From positions 54,258 through 118,257 of the forward strand of contig JAGAIU010000068.1 of the NCBI GenBank assembly GCA_017626395.1: a DNA stretch of 64,000 nt. The letters run 5' to 3'. The notes under the pieces are model-generated. The model had not been told where the DNA came from. It saw only the letters and a list, made by a program, of their open reading frames with translations, and did no database searches. How positions within the stretch are numbered: position 1 is the stretch's first letter; each line of letters starts with the position of its first letter. A program made the position numbers and the translations under genes. The stretch comes from Clostridia bacterium. Its GTDB lineage: Bacteria > Bacillota > Clostridia > TANB77 > CAG-465. This document shows, piece after piece, positions 34,216 through 43,436 of this stretch.

Positions 34216-35019
34216 TTATTTATATCTGTTTATATCTATACAAATATTACCACTTTTTGTGGTTCTAAGTTCACTTCCAACTTTTAATTTACCGCACTTT
34301 CTAAAAGAAATTATATCTCCATCATTAAACTCTTCGGAAGGATTTATACATTCCTTAGCATTTATATATAAATCTCCTGCTACAATTTTATCTTTAGATT
34401 CTTTTCTACTTAAAGAATATACTTCTGCAAGTAAAGCATCTACACGTCTTGATGGTATTATATAACTTTTGGTAATATATTCTATTTTTAACTCTTTTGC
34501 CTCTTTACTATTCAAAGAAATTAATTCACATACTACTTCTTGATTTGCTACTTTAAATAAATTATCTAATATATAGCTATCTACTGTCTTATTTACAAAA
34601 ATATAACAAGCTTTTTCTGTTAAGAATATATCTCCTAAAAACTCATTTTTTATTCCAAGCGAATATATACTTCCCATAAAATCTTTATGTCTAAGTTTGA
34701 CCATATCTTTTGCTGTAATCTTTATACAAGAAATATAATCCTCACAATTTATATCTGTATTTTCCATATATTCAGGTAAAAAGAATATAGTTGCTTTTTC
34801 ACAGTACTCATTTGCATAAAAAATGTCGTATTTTACATTTTCTCTATTTAGCATACTTGTTATATTCCTGATTTCATTTAAGTCTAAAAAAGACGTTGCA
34901 GTAATTTTAGAAGAGGCTTCACATCTATTGCATTTATCTATTATATTAGAATATTTCATTCTTTCTTCTTTATCTTTTATATTATTTAGCATATTCTGCT
35001 TAGAAAGTTTAGTTATCAC
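34216..35019 (-). CDS. ylmH: S4-domain RNA-binding protein, YlmH-like
   Basis: Translation most likely starts at the GTG on 35017-35019, six bases after GGAGG and inside the last codons of dusB, giving about 267 aa. The C-terminal third is an S4 domain (SRRVDALLAEVYSLSRKESKDKI...VAGDLYIN), preceded by two mixed alpha/beta segments as in YlmH. YlmH family proteins bind RNA; Bacillus YlmH has been linked to rescue of stalled ribosomes. Elsewhere ylmH is in the division cluster near divIVA, so its place here among tRNA-modification genes is different. Confidence 0.8.
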   Translation of the reverse strand: MITKLSKQNMLNNIKDKEERMKYSNIIDKCNRCEASSKITATSFLDLNEIRNITSMLNRENVKYDIFYANEYCEKATIFFLPEYMENTDINCEDYISCIKITAKDMVKLRHKDFMGSIYSLGIKNEFLGDIFLTEKACYIFVNKTVDSYILDNLFKVANQEVVCELISLNSKEAKELKIEYITKSYIIPSRRVDALLAEVYSLSRKESKDKIVAGDLYINAKECINPSEEFNDGDIISFRKCGKLKVGSELRTTKSGNICIDINRYK

Positions 35020-36004
35020 GAGAATCCTCCAAAAGTGCAAAATACTCTTTTATTAATTTTATTACTTCTTCTATATCTTCTTCTCTATTAATTCTATCTT
35101 TAACATAAGTGCTATTAGGTAGTCCTTTTAGATACCAAGCTATATGCTTTCTCATTTTAAGTACAGCTTGTTTTTTATTTTCTTCATTATCATAAGCATA
35201 CTGAATATGAGTTAAAATTGTATCTAATCTTTCATCTATTGTTGGTGTATAATCTTGTCCATCTAATATGCTTTTAAATATCCAAGGATTTCCTTGTGCA
35301 CCACGTGCAATCATTATACCGTCGCATCCTGTATATTCAAACATTCTTTTTGCACTTTCTACATCTACTATATCTCCGTTTCCAATAACTGGAATACTAA
35401 CTGCTTCTTTTACTTTTTTAATTATCTCTAAGTCTGCTACACCGCTATAGTATTGTTCTCTAGTTCTACCATGAACTGTAATCATTGCAACACCATATTT
35501 TTCACATAACTTTGCTACTTCTACAGCAGTTATTATATCATCATTAAAGCCTTTTCTTGTTTTAACAGTAATTGGCTTTTTAGATACACTAGTTGCTTCC
35601 TTTATTATTTCTTCTACATTTTCTAGATTTAGTAGCAGTCCTGCACCATCTCCATTTTTAACAAGTTTAGGTGCTGGACATCCCATATTTATATCTATTA
35701 TATCTATACTATCGTCTTCATTTAACTTTTCTATTGTGTTTCTAATAACGTGCTTATCACTACCAAATATTTGAACTACAGATGGTCTTTCATCTTCCAT
35801 TACCTGTAATATCTTTTCAGTTTTACCACTATTAAATTCCATAGCTTTTGTACTAGCCATTTCTGTAAAAGTAAGACCTGGTCCAAATTTTCTACATATT
35901 TTTCTAAATGGTATATCTGTAACTCCTGCCATAGGAGCTAAGAATACGTTATTATTTATTTCAATGCTTCCTATTTTAATTGGTTTTATGTAATTTTCTA
36001 ACAT
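35009..36004 (-). CDS. dusB: tRNA-dihydrouridine synthase (DusB-like)
   Basis: The start is MLENYIKPIKIG, behind AAAGGGG; the longer ORF upstream runs through the terminator region and lacks a binding site. A 331-aa FMN-dependent barrel enzyme with FLAPMAGVTDIPFRKI, INMGCPAPKLVKNGDGAGLL (catalytic Cys about residue 98), KTRKGF, VHGRTREQ and GNGDI. It reduces uridines in the tRNA D-loop using NADPH. It overlaps ylmH by 11 bp, so the two are translationally coupled. Confidence 0.92.
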   Translation of the reverse strand: MLENYIKPIKIGSIEINNNVFLAPMAGVTDIPFRKICRKFGPGLTFTEMASTKAMEFNSGKTEKILQVMEDERPSVVQIFGSDKHVIRNTIEKLNEDDSIDIIDINMGCPAPKLVKNGDGAGLLLNLENVEEIIKEATSVSKKPITVKTRKGFNDDIITAVEVAKLCEKYGVAMITVHGRTREQYYSGVADLEIIKKVKEAVSIPVIGNGDIVDVESAKRMFEYTGCDGIMIARGAQGNPWIFKSILDGQDYTPTIDERLDTILTHIQYAYDNEENKKQAVLKMRKHIAWYLKGLPNSTYVKDRINREEDIEEVIKLIKEYFALLEDSRDN

Positions 36005-36032
36005 TTTATCCCCTTTATATTCCATACATAAT

Positions 36033-36061
36033 ATAATACTACATTTGTGTATAAAAATCAA
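36033..36061 (-). promoter_or_regulatory. dusB-ylmH-mtaB promoter
   Basis: TTGATT (36056-36061, minus strand) and TATTAT (36033-36038) with a 17-bp spacer. It lies downstream of the gtrA terminator. Confidence 0.6.
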
Positions 36062-36097
36062 GAAAAAAGTAGATTTGATATCATTCAAATCCACTTA
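36062..36097 (-). terminator. gtrA terminator
   Basis: GTGGATTTGA pairs with TCAAATCTAC on the minus strand (one G-T pair), followed by TTTTTTCTTG. It overlaps the gtrA stop. Confidence 0.7.
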
Positions 36098-36517
36098 ATT
36101 TTTTCCTATTTTTTTAGAGTTTTTAAACACAATTAGTTTACTAAATATATAATTTAGTACTACTACCATAATTTGAGTTATGACTTTAGATACCGTATCA
36201 TCTATATGTAATACTTTTACCATTAAAGCAAAAGTTCCTATATCACAAAGAATACCTGATGCTATTCTTGCAATAAAAAAAGAAATCATTTCTTTTAAAA
36301 ATTTTCCTTTACTTTCAAATACAAAAGCTTTATTTGTTATATATGCAAACAATACTGAGAAAAACCAAGCAAGTCCATTACTAATTATTTCATCTATTGT
36401 TAGTACTTTAGTAAATACAAAATATAATATAAAATTAACAATAGTTGTTAGTACTCCAAATATCAAATAACTTATTACTTCTTTATATTTATTATATAAC
36501 TCTTTTATCTTCTTCAT
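36095..36517 (-). CDS. GtrA-family membrane protein
   Basis: A 140-aa protein with four membrane helices. The YLIFGVLTTIVNFILYFVF start, NKAFVF and the late ITQIMVVVLNYIFSKLIVFK are GtrA hallmarks. GtrA proteins are proposed to flip undecaprenyl-phosphate-sugar in three-component glycosylation systems (GtrA, GT2 GtrB, GT-C). It is apart from the polysaccharide cluster, but could serve the GT2/DUF2142 enzymes encoded there; this is inference. It is a single-gene unit with its own terminator. Confidence 0.85.
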   Translation of the reverse strand: MKKIKELYNKYKEVISYLIFGVLTTIVNFILYFVFTKVLTIDEIISNGLAWFFSVLFAYITNKAFVFESKGKFLKEMISFFIARIASGILCDIGTFALMVKVLHIDDTVSKVITQIMVVVLNYIFSKLIVFKNSKKIGKN

Positions 36518-36564
36518 TTTATCCCCTCATAAGTAAATTATATACCTAAGAAATATTTAATGCA

Positions 36565-36594
36565 AACAAAAAAGAAGCGCAATTACGCACTTCT
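36565..36594 (-). terminator. Terminator of the 50-aa membrane protein gene
   Basis: On the minus strand GAAGTGC pairs with GCGCTTC (one wobble), followed by TTTTTTG. Confidence 0.7.
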
Positions 36595-36600
36595 CCCTTT

Positions 36601-36753
36601 TCATTCTTTATTGCCGTATAGCTTCTTGTAAAGCATTTCGTTCTCCATTTTCTCGTCGTACTCATTTCCGAGTTGTGTAGCACCTTTTAAAAATATACAT
36701 GTTACTACAAGTATAATAGCATAAATTGCTACACCAAAAATAAAATATCCCAT
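36601..36753 (-). CDS. Small single-helix membrane protein (50 aa)
   Basis: MGYFIFGVAIYAIILVVTCIF... reads as one N-terminal membrane helix, then a charged cytoplasmic tail (EYDEKMENEMLYKKLYGNKE). AAAGGAGG lies 8 bp before the ATG, and a terminator follows the TGA stop. Both flanking signals make it a likely real gene. It is not recognised as a named family. Confidence 0.7.
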   Translation of the reverse strand: MGYFIFGVAIYAIILVVTCIFLKGATQLGNEYDEKMENEMLYKKLYGNKE

Positions 36754-36786
36754 ACTTCATTCCTCCTTTAAATATAATTGAGGTCT

Positions 36787-36804
36787 TCCACTATTACGTG
36801 GAAA
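36787..36804. promoter_or_regulatory. Hairpin/inverted repeat between divergent genes
   Basis: TTCCAC-TATTAC-GTGGAA lies between the 50-aa gene (-) and the SOD-like gene (+). It could be an operator; no T-run follows. Confidence 0.3.
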
Positions 36805-36894
36805 TAATTATATCATACTTTTATTTAAAATTCAATATTATGTAATTAATATTTAGTTTTTTAGTGCATATTATGTATATTAGGAGGTTAAAAA

Positions 36895-37377
36895 ATGAAG
36901 ATTCCTTATATAATTTCTAACAATATAGCATATGCAAATATTAAAGGTTCTGTTAAATATCCAGATATAAAAGGTAAAGTAAAATTTGTTGAGCAATCAA
37001 ATGGTATTTTAGTTAAAGCTGAAATATTTAATTTACCGATTACTGAACATACAAATGAAATATATGGATTTCATATACATGAAGGAAATAAATGTACAGG
37101 TAATGAACAAGATGAGTTCAAAAATGCCGGATCACATTTTACCAAAGTAGACTTGCCTCATCCATATCACTCTGGAGATATGCCACCACTATTTGGAAAT
37201 AACGGCTATGCTTATATGTCTTTTTTTACAAATAAATTTACACTTAATGATATTATTGGCAAAGTTGTTATAGTTCATTCACATCCGGATGATTTCCATA
37301 CAAATCCAAGTGGAAATTCTGGTGAAAAAATAGCTTGTGGTAAAATCTATTTGAATCAAATGAACATAAAAAAATAA
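36895..37377 (+). CDS. Cu/Zn superoxide dismutase-like protein, cytoplasmic form
   Basis: A 160-aa protein behind AGGAGG. Metal-ligand blocks of the SodC fold are present in order: GFHIHEGNKC (two Cu His), AGSHF (bridging His), HPYHSGDMPPL (Zn His and Asp) and VVIVHSHPDDFHTNPSGNSGEKIACG (fourth Cu His and the disulfide Cys). The guiding arginine before the final Cys is replaced by Lys (EKIACG). There is no signal peptide, unlike typical bacterial periplasmic SodC. It would dismutate superoxide if metallated. It is one of the few plus-strand genes here, single, with a terminator. Confidence 0.85.
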   Translation: MKIPYIISNNIAYANIKGSVKYPDIKGKVKFVEQSNGILVKAEIFNLPITEHTNEIYGFHIHEGNKCTGNEQDEFKNAGSHFTKVDLPHPYHSGDMPPLFGNNGYAYMSFFTNKFTLNDIIGKVVIVHSHPDDFHTNPSGNSGEKIACGKIYLNQMNIKK

Positions 37378-37408
37378 GAGTATAATTACTTTTATACTCT
37401 TATTTATA
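37372..37408. terminator. Bidirectional terminator between the SOD-like gene and rodA
   Basis: AATAAGAGTATAA pairs with TTATACTCTTATT around a short TTAC-type loop, with T-rich flanks on both sides. Confidence 0.75.
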
Positions 37409-37410
37409 TT

Positions 37411-38535
37411 TTAATCAAAAAATACATTTTGTGATTTTCTAGCAGATATGTTTAATATAATACCTATTGCAACTCCAGAAGTAAGTAAATTACTACCACC
37501 ATAACTTACAAATGGTAGTGGTACTCCTGTAATTGGTAATAGGCCTATTGTCATACCTATGTTTTCTATAAAATGGAAAGAAAACATTCCAGCAATACCT
37601 ATTGCTACAAAAGATGTATAAACATCTTTTGCTTCAGATGCAGCTCTTAAAACTCTAAGTAGCATTATTAAATATAATATTACAACAAGTGCAGATACAA
37701 CAAATCCCATTTCCTCAGATATTACTGAAAAAATAAAATCTGATGACTGTACAGGTAAATAATCATATTGTGTTTGTGAGCCTTGAAGTAATCCTGTACC
37801 TAAAAACATTCCTGCACCTACCGCTATTTTAGATTGAATAGCATTGTATCCATCACCTAAAGGATCAAGTTCTGGATTTAAGAACACATCTATTCTTGTC
37901 TTAGCATGTGTAGGTAAAAAGTTATATGCAATTGGTAAAAGCATTACTGCAAGTAATAATCCTGCAATTATATACCTATATTTTATTCCCATTTTAAATA
38001 TCATAAAAGCTGTAATCATAATATATACAAGTGCAGTACCAAAGTCTGGTTGCAAAATTATAAGTAGTAATGGAACTATAAATAATGCAGCTATTACGAC
38101 TAACAATACTATACTCTTTCTTTTATCTGGTTGTGGTGATTCTTTATTTTCTAAATACATGGTCATAGCTTTAGCAGCACATAGAATATACCCTATTTTC
38201 ATTAATTCTGATGGTTGATATAAAAATGGTCCAATTGAAAACCAGCTACTTGCACCATATATTGATGGCATAGCTAAAACAACAATCAATAACACCAAGC
38301 TTACACCATATAATGCATATCCAAAAAACTCAAACATAGATGTATCTATAGCCCACAAGAATATGGCAATGACACATGCAACTCCAAACCAAATAATTTG
38401 TTTTTGATATTCGGTATTGCTTGCATCGGTATCACCATATCCTGCACTATATATACCAAATACACCTATTACAAAAAGTGCTACTACAACTATTATTAGT
38501 ATAAAATCTGTATTTTTTAATATATTTTTAAACAA
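37411..38535 (-). CDS. rodA: Rod shape peptidoglycan polymerase RodA (SEDS family)
   Basis: A TTG start follows AAGGAATAAAATAA. A 374-aa protein with about ten membrane helices. SEDS blocks: YQKQIIWFGVACV, QPSELMKIGYILC, ILQPDFGTALVYI, the long outer loop ending GSQTQYDYLPVQSSDFIFSVISEEMGF (catalytic Asp region), and GVPLPFVSYGGSNLLT. It polymerises lipid II and works with PBP2. FtsW and SpoVE are close relatives, but length and the lack of division neighbours favour RodA. It is last in the six-gene operon with pta and ackA. Confidence 0.88.
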   Translation of the reverse strand: MFKNILKNTDFILIIVVVALFVIGVFGIYSAGYGDTDASNTEYQKQIIWFGVACVIAIFLWAIDTSMFEFFGYALYGVSLVLLIVVLAMPSIYGASSWFSIGPFLYQPSELMKIGYILCAAKAMTMYLENKESPQPDKRKSIVLLVVIAALFIVPLLLIILQPDFGTALVYIMITAFMIFKMGIKYRYIIAGLLLAVMLLPIAYNFLPTHAKTRIDVFLNPELDPLGDGYNAIQSKIAVGAGMFLGTGLLQGSQTQYDYLPVQSSDFIFSVISEEMGFVVSALVVILYLIMLLRVLRAASEAKDVYTSFVAIGIAGMFSFHFIENIGMTIGLLPITGVPLPFVSYGGSNLLTSGVAIGIILNISARKSQNVFFD

Positions 38536-38540
38536 TTATT

Positions 38541-39935
38541 TTATTCCTTATAGAAAGCTTTATATGCAAGATAAGTCATATAAACATCAAATTTAGATGT
38601 TACTTCATAAGGAGAATGCATAGCAAGTACAGGTGTACCACAATCTACAACTTCACATCCTTTATCTGCAAGAATGTATGCGATTGTTCCACCGCCACCT
38701 TTTCCTATTTTTCCTAATGTTCCAACTTGATACATAATATTATTTCTGTCAAAAATCCCCATTACTTTTGACATATAACTAGCATTAGCATCACTTGCAT
38801 TATATTTACCACCTGAACCAGTGTATTTTTCTATAGATATTCCACAACCAAGCATACTTCCATTTTGTATGTCTGATACTTCTTCATATTCTGGAGAAAC
38901 ACCAGCAGTTACGTCTGCAGATAATACTTTAGAATTATAATATACTTCAAGTTTATCTACTCCCATACTGTTAGTTTTCTCTATTAATTTATTAATAAAC
39001 ATATCAAATGCACGAGAATTCATAGAAGTAGTTCCTGTGCTTCCTATTTCTTCTTTATCTACAATCATCGCTATCATAGTTCTATTTACATTGTCTAGCT
39101 CATCTGCGGCATCTATAATAGCTCTTATTGTAGCATAAGCACATACTCTATCGTCTTGACCATATCCACCAATTAATCCTCTATCAAAACCAATAAATTT
39201 AGTTTTAAATGCAGGTACAAAAGATAGTTCACTTCTTGCAAAATCTATTTCTTCTACTCCATATTTTTCATTTAATATTTTTAGAATATTAGCTTTTACT
39301 TTTTCGCTTTCTTTAGCATCTGCCTCTTTATCTTTAAGAGAGCCAACTAGTACACTCATTTTTTCTGGATCAATGAATTCATTTGCATTGCCTTTCATTT
39401 GATCTTTTGCAAGGTGAGGTAATAAATCTGCAATTGTAAATACTGGATCATCTTCATTTTCTCCAACTGCAACTTTTATTTTTTCACCATTTTTATTATA
39501 CATTACTCCATATAAAGCAAGAGGTATAGACATCCATTGATATTTCTTTATACCACCATAATATTGTGTTTTTAAAAGTGCAGCTCCACTTTTCTCTATA
39601 AGTGGCATTGGTTTTAAATCTAGTCTTGGACTATCTATATGTGCACCAACTATATTTACACCATTAACTAGTTCTTCACTACCTATTACAGCAACATATA
39701 ATGATTTATCTTTATTTATAAAATAAACTCTATCTCCTATTTCTAAAGCTACTTTTTCATCTAATGAAACAAATCCATTATTTTCTAATATTTCAACTGC
39801 TTCTTCAACAGCTAAATATTCAGTTCTAGCTTTATCTAAAAAATTCATATAGCTTTTTGAATAGCCATTTACATTATCTATTTCTTCTTGTGACATTGAA
39901 GAATAGATATCTTTCTTATCATATTTTAAACTCAT
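38541..39935 (-). CDS. M18-family aminopeptidase
   Basis: A 464-aa cytosolic metallo-aminopeptidase. The zinc sites are NIVGAHIDSPRLDLKP (His and Asp), DKEEIGSTGTTSMNSRAF (catalytic Glu and metal ligand) and a late PVLAMHSPYE (His). The GYGQDDRVCAYATIRAI block is typical of M18 enzymes. It trims N-terminal, often acidic, residues from peptides. Its start overlaps the stop of the M24 gene by 4 bp (ATGA), so the two peptidases are coupled. Confidence 0.9.
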   Translation of the reverse strand: MSLKYDKKDIYSSMSQEEIDNVNGYSKSYMNFLDKARTEYLAVEEAVEILENNGFVSLDEKVALEIGDRVYFINKDKSLYVAVIGSEELVNGVNIVGAHIDSPRLDLKPMPLIEKSGAALLKTQYYGGIKKYQWMSIPLALYGVMYNKNGEKIKVAVGENEDDPVFTIADLLPHLAKDQMKGNANEFIDPEKMSVLVGSLKDKEADAKESEKVKANILKILNEKYGVEEIDFARSELSFVPAFKTKFIGFDRGLIGGYGQDDRVCAYATIRAIIDAADELDNVNRTMIAMIVDKEEIGSTGTTSMNSRAFDMFINKLIEKTNSMGVDKLEVYYNSKVLSADVTAGVSPEYEEVSDIQNGSMLGCGISIEKYTGSGGKYNASDANASYMSKVMGIFDRNNIMYQVGTLGKIGKGGGGTIAYILADKGCEVVDCGTPVLAMHSPYEVTSKFDVYMTYLAYKAFYKE

Positions 39936-41158
39936 ACTCTCTCCCTCTTTTCTTTTAATAAATATAATTCTAATTGTCTATCACTAAGTGGCATTGCACC
40001 ATCTTTAGTTACTAAAATCATTTCTTCAATAGAACCACCATTTTTAATATTTATACGAGGTTCTAATGTATATATACCATTTTCTACTAGTTTTAAATGA
40101 GCTCTTTTACTTGTTATGTACGAAATTAAAGCACCTGCTCCATGAACATCTCTTCCTACTGGATGACCTGTTGCATGAGGATAGTCTGGATAGTTATTAT
40201 CTAGTATTTCTCCTCTTACAATCCCATCTACTTTATGTGCTTTAACACCAGCTTTCATTGCTTCAATACCTTTTGTAACAGAATTTACCAAAGTATCAAA
40301 AATTTTTTGAACTGGCTCTGGTGCGACATTTTCATTATCCTTTAGGAAATATCCCATTCTTTGCATATCTGTATAAAGAGTTACACCATTTTTAAAAGTA
40401 GCAGATATTCCAAAATCAAAATAAATAGTATCACCTTTATTTATTCTTTTATCACTTGGAAGTGCATGACCACCTTTTTCTAAGTTGTCACCTATTAAAA
40501 CAATTGGACATATATCCCAAGCAAGGCCATAATCTACTATATCATATTTATTTTTTTCATTTTCTAAATATTCATTTGCTATTTTTACAGTATTTTCATA
40601 AATATATTTTTCAGATTGATTTAATTTTATACTTTCAAATGCTTCTTTTAAAATTTCCTCTGTTAATTTTGCAAGTAGTTTTAATTTTTCAATTTCATCA
40701 TTATTATATTTTGATATTATTTCATAAATATTCATTTCAGCAGATTTTACTTTTAATTTTAGATTATTTTCTTTATATAATCTTCTAAACATTTTAGTAA
40801 CTCTTAAATATGAACTATGTGAAATAACATCTGTATTTTCATCTGACATAGTTGTATATGATAACAACATATTTTTAGGAAAATTAAGTTCTTTTAAAAC
40901 TTCTAGTATATATTCTCTTAGCTTTTCATAATTATCATAAACATATATTTTACATTTATCTTTTTGTAATGCCTGTGTATTACCTTCATCTAATTTATGT
41001 ACAAATACATATGCAACACTCTTAGATACTATTACATATGTTGAGGAAAATAGCTTGTCCGTTACATATTTTGAAAATATTTTATCTGAACTTTCTCTAT
41101 TTTCCATCACCCATATAGTATCTTCTTTTTTTATTGTATTAATAAAATCTATTAACAT
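39932..41158 (-). CDS. M24-family Xaa-Pro-type aminopeptidase
   Basis: A 408-aa protein with a degenerate N-terminal creatinase-like domain (1 to about 150) and a pita-bread C-terminal domain. Metal-binding positions are visible as TIYFDFGI (Asp), TLYTDMQR (Asp), GHPVGRDVHG (His), GIYTLEPRI (Glu) and SIEEMILV (Glu). It would remove N-terminal residues next to proline. The overlap with ackA upstream (7 bp) and with the M18 gene downstream shows one operon, perhaps for peptide use coupled to acetate fermentation. Confidence 0.85.
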   Translation of the reverse strand: MLIDFINTIKKEDTIWVMENRESSDKIFSKYVTDKLFSSTYVIVSKSVAYVFVHKLDEGNTQALQKDKCKIYVYDNYEKLREYILEVLKELNFPKNMLLSYTTMSDENTDVISHSSYLRVTKMFRRLYKENNLKLKVKSAEMNIYEIISKYNNDEIEKLKLLAKLTEEILKEAFESIKLNQSEKYIYENTVKIANEYLENEKNKYDIVDYGLAWDICPIVLIGDNLEKGGHALPSDKRINKGDTIYFDFGISATFKNGVTLYTDMQRMGYFLKDNENVAPEPVQKIFDTLVNSVTKGIEAMKAGVKAHKVDGIVRGEILDNNYPDYPHATGHPVGRDVHGAGALISYITSKRAHLKLVENGIYTLEPRINIKNGGSIEEMILVTKDGAMPLSDRQLELYLLKEKRERV

Positions 41159-42357
41159 TTTGAAACAATATCTACTGTTTGTCTAGCTATTTCTAGCTCT
41201 TCATTTGTAGGTATTACATATATTCCAATTTTAGATGAATCTTTAGATATTCTTGCCTCTTTACCAGAAGACATATTATTTATTTCTTTATCTAGTTCTA
41301 TTCCTAAACATTCCATGTCACAAACAACATCTTCTCTTTCTAAAGCGTTGTTTTCTCCATTTCCGCCAGTAAATACTATAGCATCTACTCTGTTAAGTTC
41401 GGCTATATATGAACCAATATATTTTTTATTTCTGTGAGTTTGAACTTTTCTAGCAAGTTTAGCTTGTTCGTCACCAGCTGCTTCTGCTTGCATCATTTGT
41501 CTTTGGTCACCAATTCCGCAAAGACCTAATCTACCAGATTTTTTATTTAGTATTGTTTCCATTTCTTCAACACTTAAGTTATCATCTTTCATTATTTTTG
41601 TTACTATAGAAGCATCTATATCCCCACATCTTGTTTCCATCATTAGACCTTCAAGCGGAGTAAATCCCATAGAAGTATCATATGATTTACCATTTTTAAT
41701 AGCACAGATTGAAGCTCCACCACCTAAATGACATACAATTGCATTGATATCTTCTTTCTTTTTACCAAGTAATTCTTCAAGTCTTCCTAGAATATATTGA
41801 TAAGAAGTTCCATGGAATCCATATCTTCTTATTTTCTTTTCTGTATAGTATTTATACTCTATTGGATATAAATAGTTGTATACTGGTATTGTTTGATGGA
41901 AAGCTGTATCAAATACTACAACATTTTTCTTTTCAGGTGCTACTTCCATCATTGCTCTAATTCCCATAACTGCACCTGGATTGTGTAATGGTGCAAGTTC
42001 AGATAAAGCATCTATTTCATTAACAACTTCTTCTGTAACTAAAACAGATTTGTTGAATTTTTCTCCACCATGAACTACTCTGTGTCCTATAGCATATATT
42101 TCATCTATAGATTCAATTACTCCATGTTCTTTATCCATTAATGTATTAAGTAATACTTCCATACCTTCTTTGTGTGTTGGCATAGGTCTATCTTCATTCA
42201 TTTTGAATCCATCTCTAACGTTATTGTATATGATATTAGATTCTTTATATCCAACCATATCACATCTACCTTTTGCAATTACTTCGTCATTATTTTCAAC
42301 ATCTATAAGTTGAAATTTGATTGTTGAACTTCCACAGTTTATAACTAAAATCTTCAT
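41152..42357 (-). CDS. ackA: Acetate kinase
   Basis: A 401-aa ASKHA-fold kinase with MKILVINCGSSTIKFQL, VVHGGEKF, FDTAFHQTIP (catalytic Asp) and RYGFHGTSYQYI. A late FTGGNGENNALERE block completes the family pattern. It turns acetyl-phosphate and ADP into acetate and ATP, the main ATP-yielding step of acetogenic fermentation. It lies directly after pta. Confidence 0.95.
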   Translation of the reverse strand: MKILVINCGSSTIKFQLIDVENNDEVIAKGRCDMVGYKESNIIYNNVRDGFKMNEDRPMPTHKEGMEVLLNTLMDKEHGVIESIDEIYAIGHRVVHGGEKFNKSVLVTEEVVNEIDALSELAPLHNPGAVMGIRAMMEVAPEKKNVVVFDTAFHQTIPVYNYLYPIEYKYYTEKKIRRYGFHGTSYQYILGRLEELLGKKKEDINAIVCHLGGGASICAIKNGKSYDTSMGFTPLEGLMMETRCGDIDASIVTKIMKDDNLSVEEMETILNKKSGRLGLCGIGDQRQMMQAEAAGDEQAKLARKVQTHRNKKYIGSYIAELNRVDAIVFTGGNGENNALEREDVVCDMECLGIELDKEINNMSSGKEARISKDSSKIGIYVIPTNEELEIARQTVDIVSKC

Positions 42358-42416
42358 CTAAATTTCCTCCTTCAAAAATTGTATATATATTTTAACTTAA
42401 AATTTAAGTTATTACC

Positions 42417-43424
42417 TTATTTTGCTTGCATACAAGTAACTATTATTGTACCAACTATGTCTTCTACAGTGCTTCCTCTAGATAAATCATTTACTGGTTT
42501 TTGTAGTCCTTGTGTTACAGGTCCAATTGCTAATGCATCACCAAATCTTTGTGCCATTTTATATCCTATATTTCCTGCCTCAAGATTTGGGAAAATTAAT
42601 ACATTTGCATTTCCTGCTACTTTACTATCTGGTGCCTTTATCTTAGCAACCTCTGGAATTAAAGCTGCATCAAGTTGGAACTCTCCGTCAACTTCAAAAT
42701 CCACCTTCATTTCTTTTAGTTTTTCTAAAACTACATTTAATTTATCTATTGCTTCATTTTTAGCACTTCCTTTTGTTGAATAAGAAAGTAGTGCTACTTT
42801 GGGTTCATAACCTGTAAGCATTTTATAACTTTGAGCAGACTCTATAGTAATATCTACTAATTGATCTACTGTTGGGAATTCGATTAAGCCACAGTCTGAA
42901 AATACTAATACTCCATCTGTTCCTAAATCTTTTTTATGTGTTTCCATTAAGAAAAATGATGATACATTGTTTACACCTTCAGCAGCTTTAATAATTTGCA
43001 GTGCTGGTCTTAATGTATTAGCTGTAGAATGTATAGCTCCACTAACTAACCCGTCTGCATCTCCTGCTTTAACCATCATAGTTGCAAAATACACTTTATC
43101 CTCATTTATTTTTCTTGCATCTTCAAGTGTAATACCTTTTTTCTTTCTAAGTTCATATAATAACTCGTCATATTCTTCTTTTTTAGAAGATGTTAGGTTA
43201 TCTATTATTTCTACTTTTTCAAAAGGTAACTCTATCTTTTCATCATTACATATTTTTTCAATTTCTTCTTTTTTACCTATTAGAACTATTTTTGCAAATT
43301 CCTCTTTCGCTACAATTGCTGCAGCTTTTAACACTCTTGGATCTTCTGTCTCTGGTAATACGATTTTCTTTAAATCTTTTTTTACCTCTTGAGACATTTT
43401 AGCTACTATACCACTAAAATCCAC
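42417..43424 (-). CDS. pta: Phosphate acetyltransferase
   Basis: A GTG start, 8 bp after AGGGGG. A 335-aa short-form Pta lacking the DRTGG and N-terminal domains of the long enzyme. Motifs: KIVLPETEDPRVLKAA, DGLVSGAIHSTANTLRPALQII, LLSYSTKGSAKNEAIDK and PVNDLSRGSTVEDIV. It converts acetyl-CoA and phosphate to acetyl-phosphate for AckA. It starts 12 bp after the upstream solute-binding-like gene. Confidence 0.95.
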   Translation of the reverse strand: MDFSGIVAKMSQEVKKDLKKIVLPETEDPRVLKAAAIVAKEEFAKIVLIGKKEEIEKICNDEKIELPFEKVEIIDNLTSSKKEEYDELLYELRKKKGITLEDARKINEDKVYFATMMVKAGDADGLVSGAIHSTANTLRPALQIIKAAEGVNNVSSFFLMETHKKDLGTDGVLVFSDCGLIEFPTVDQLVDITIESAQSYKMLTGYEPKVALLSYSTKGSAKNEAIDKLNVVLEKLKEMKVDFEVDGEFQLDAALIPEVAKIKAPDSKVAGNANVLIFPNLEAGNIGYKMAQRFGDALAIGPVTQGLQKPVNDLSRGSTVEDIVGTIIVTCMQAK

Positions 43425-43436
43425 TTTTTATTCCCC

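Noticed and set aside
35009..36094. Longer dusB reading frame starting 30 codons upstream
   Set aside because: The extension crosses the promoter and gtrA terminator region and lacks a binding site; AAAGGGG precedes the internal ATG that begins the conserved domain.
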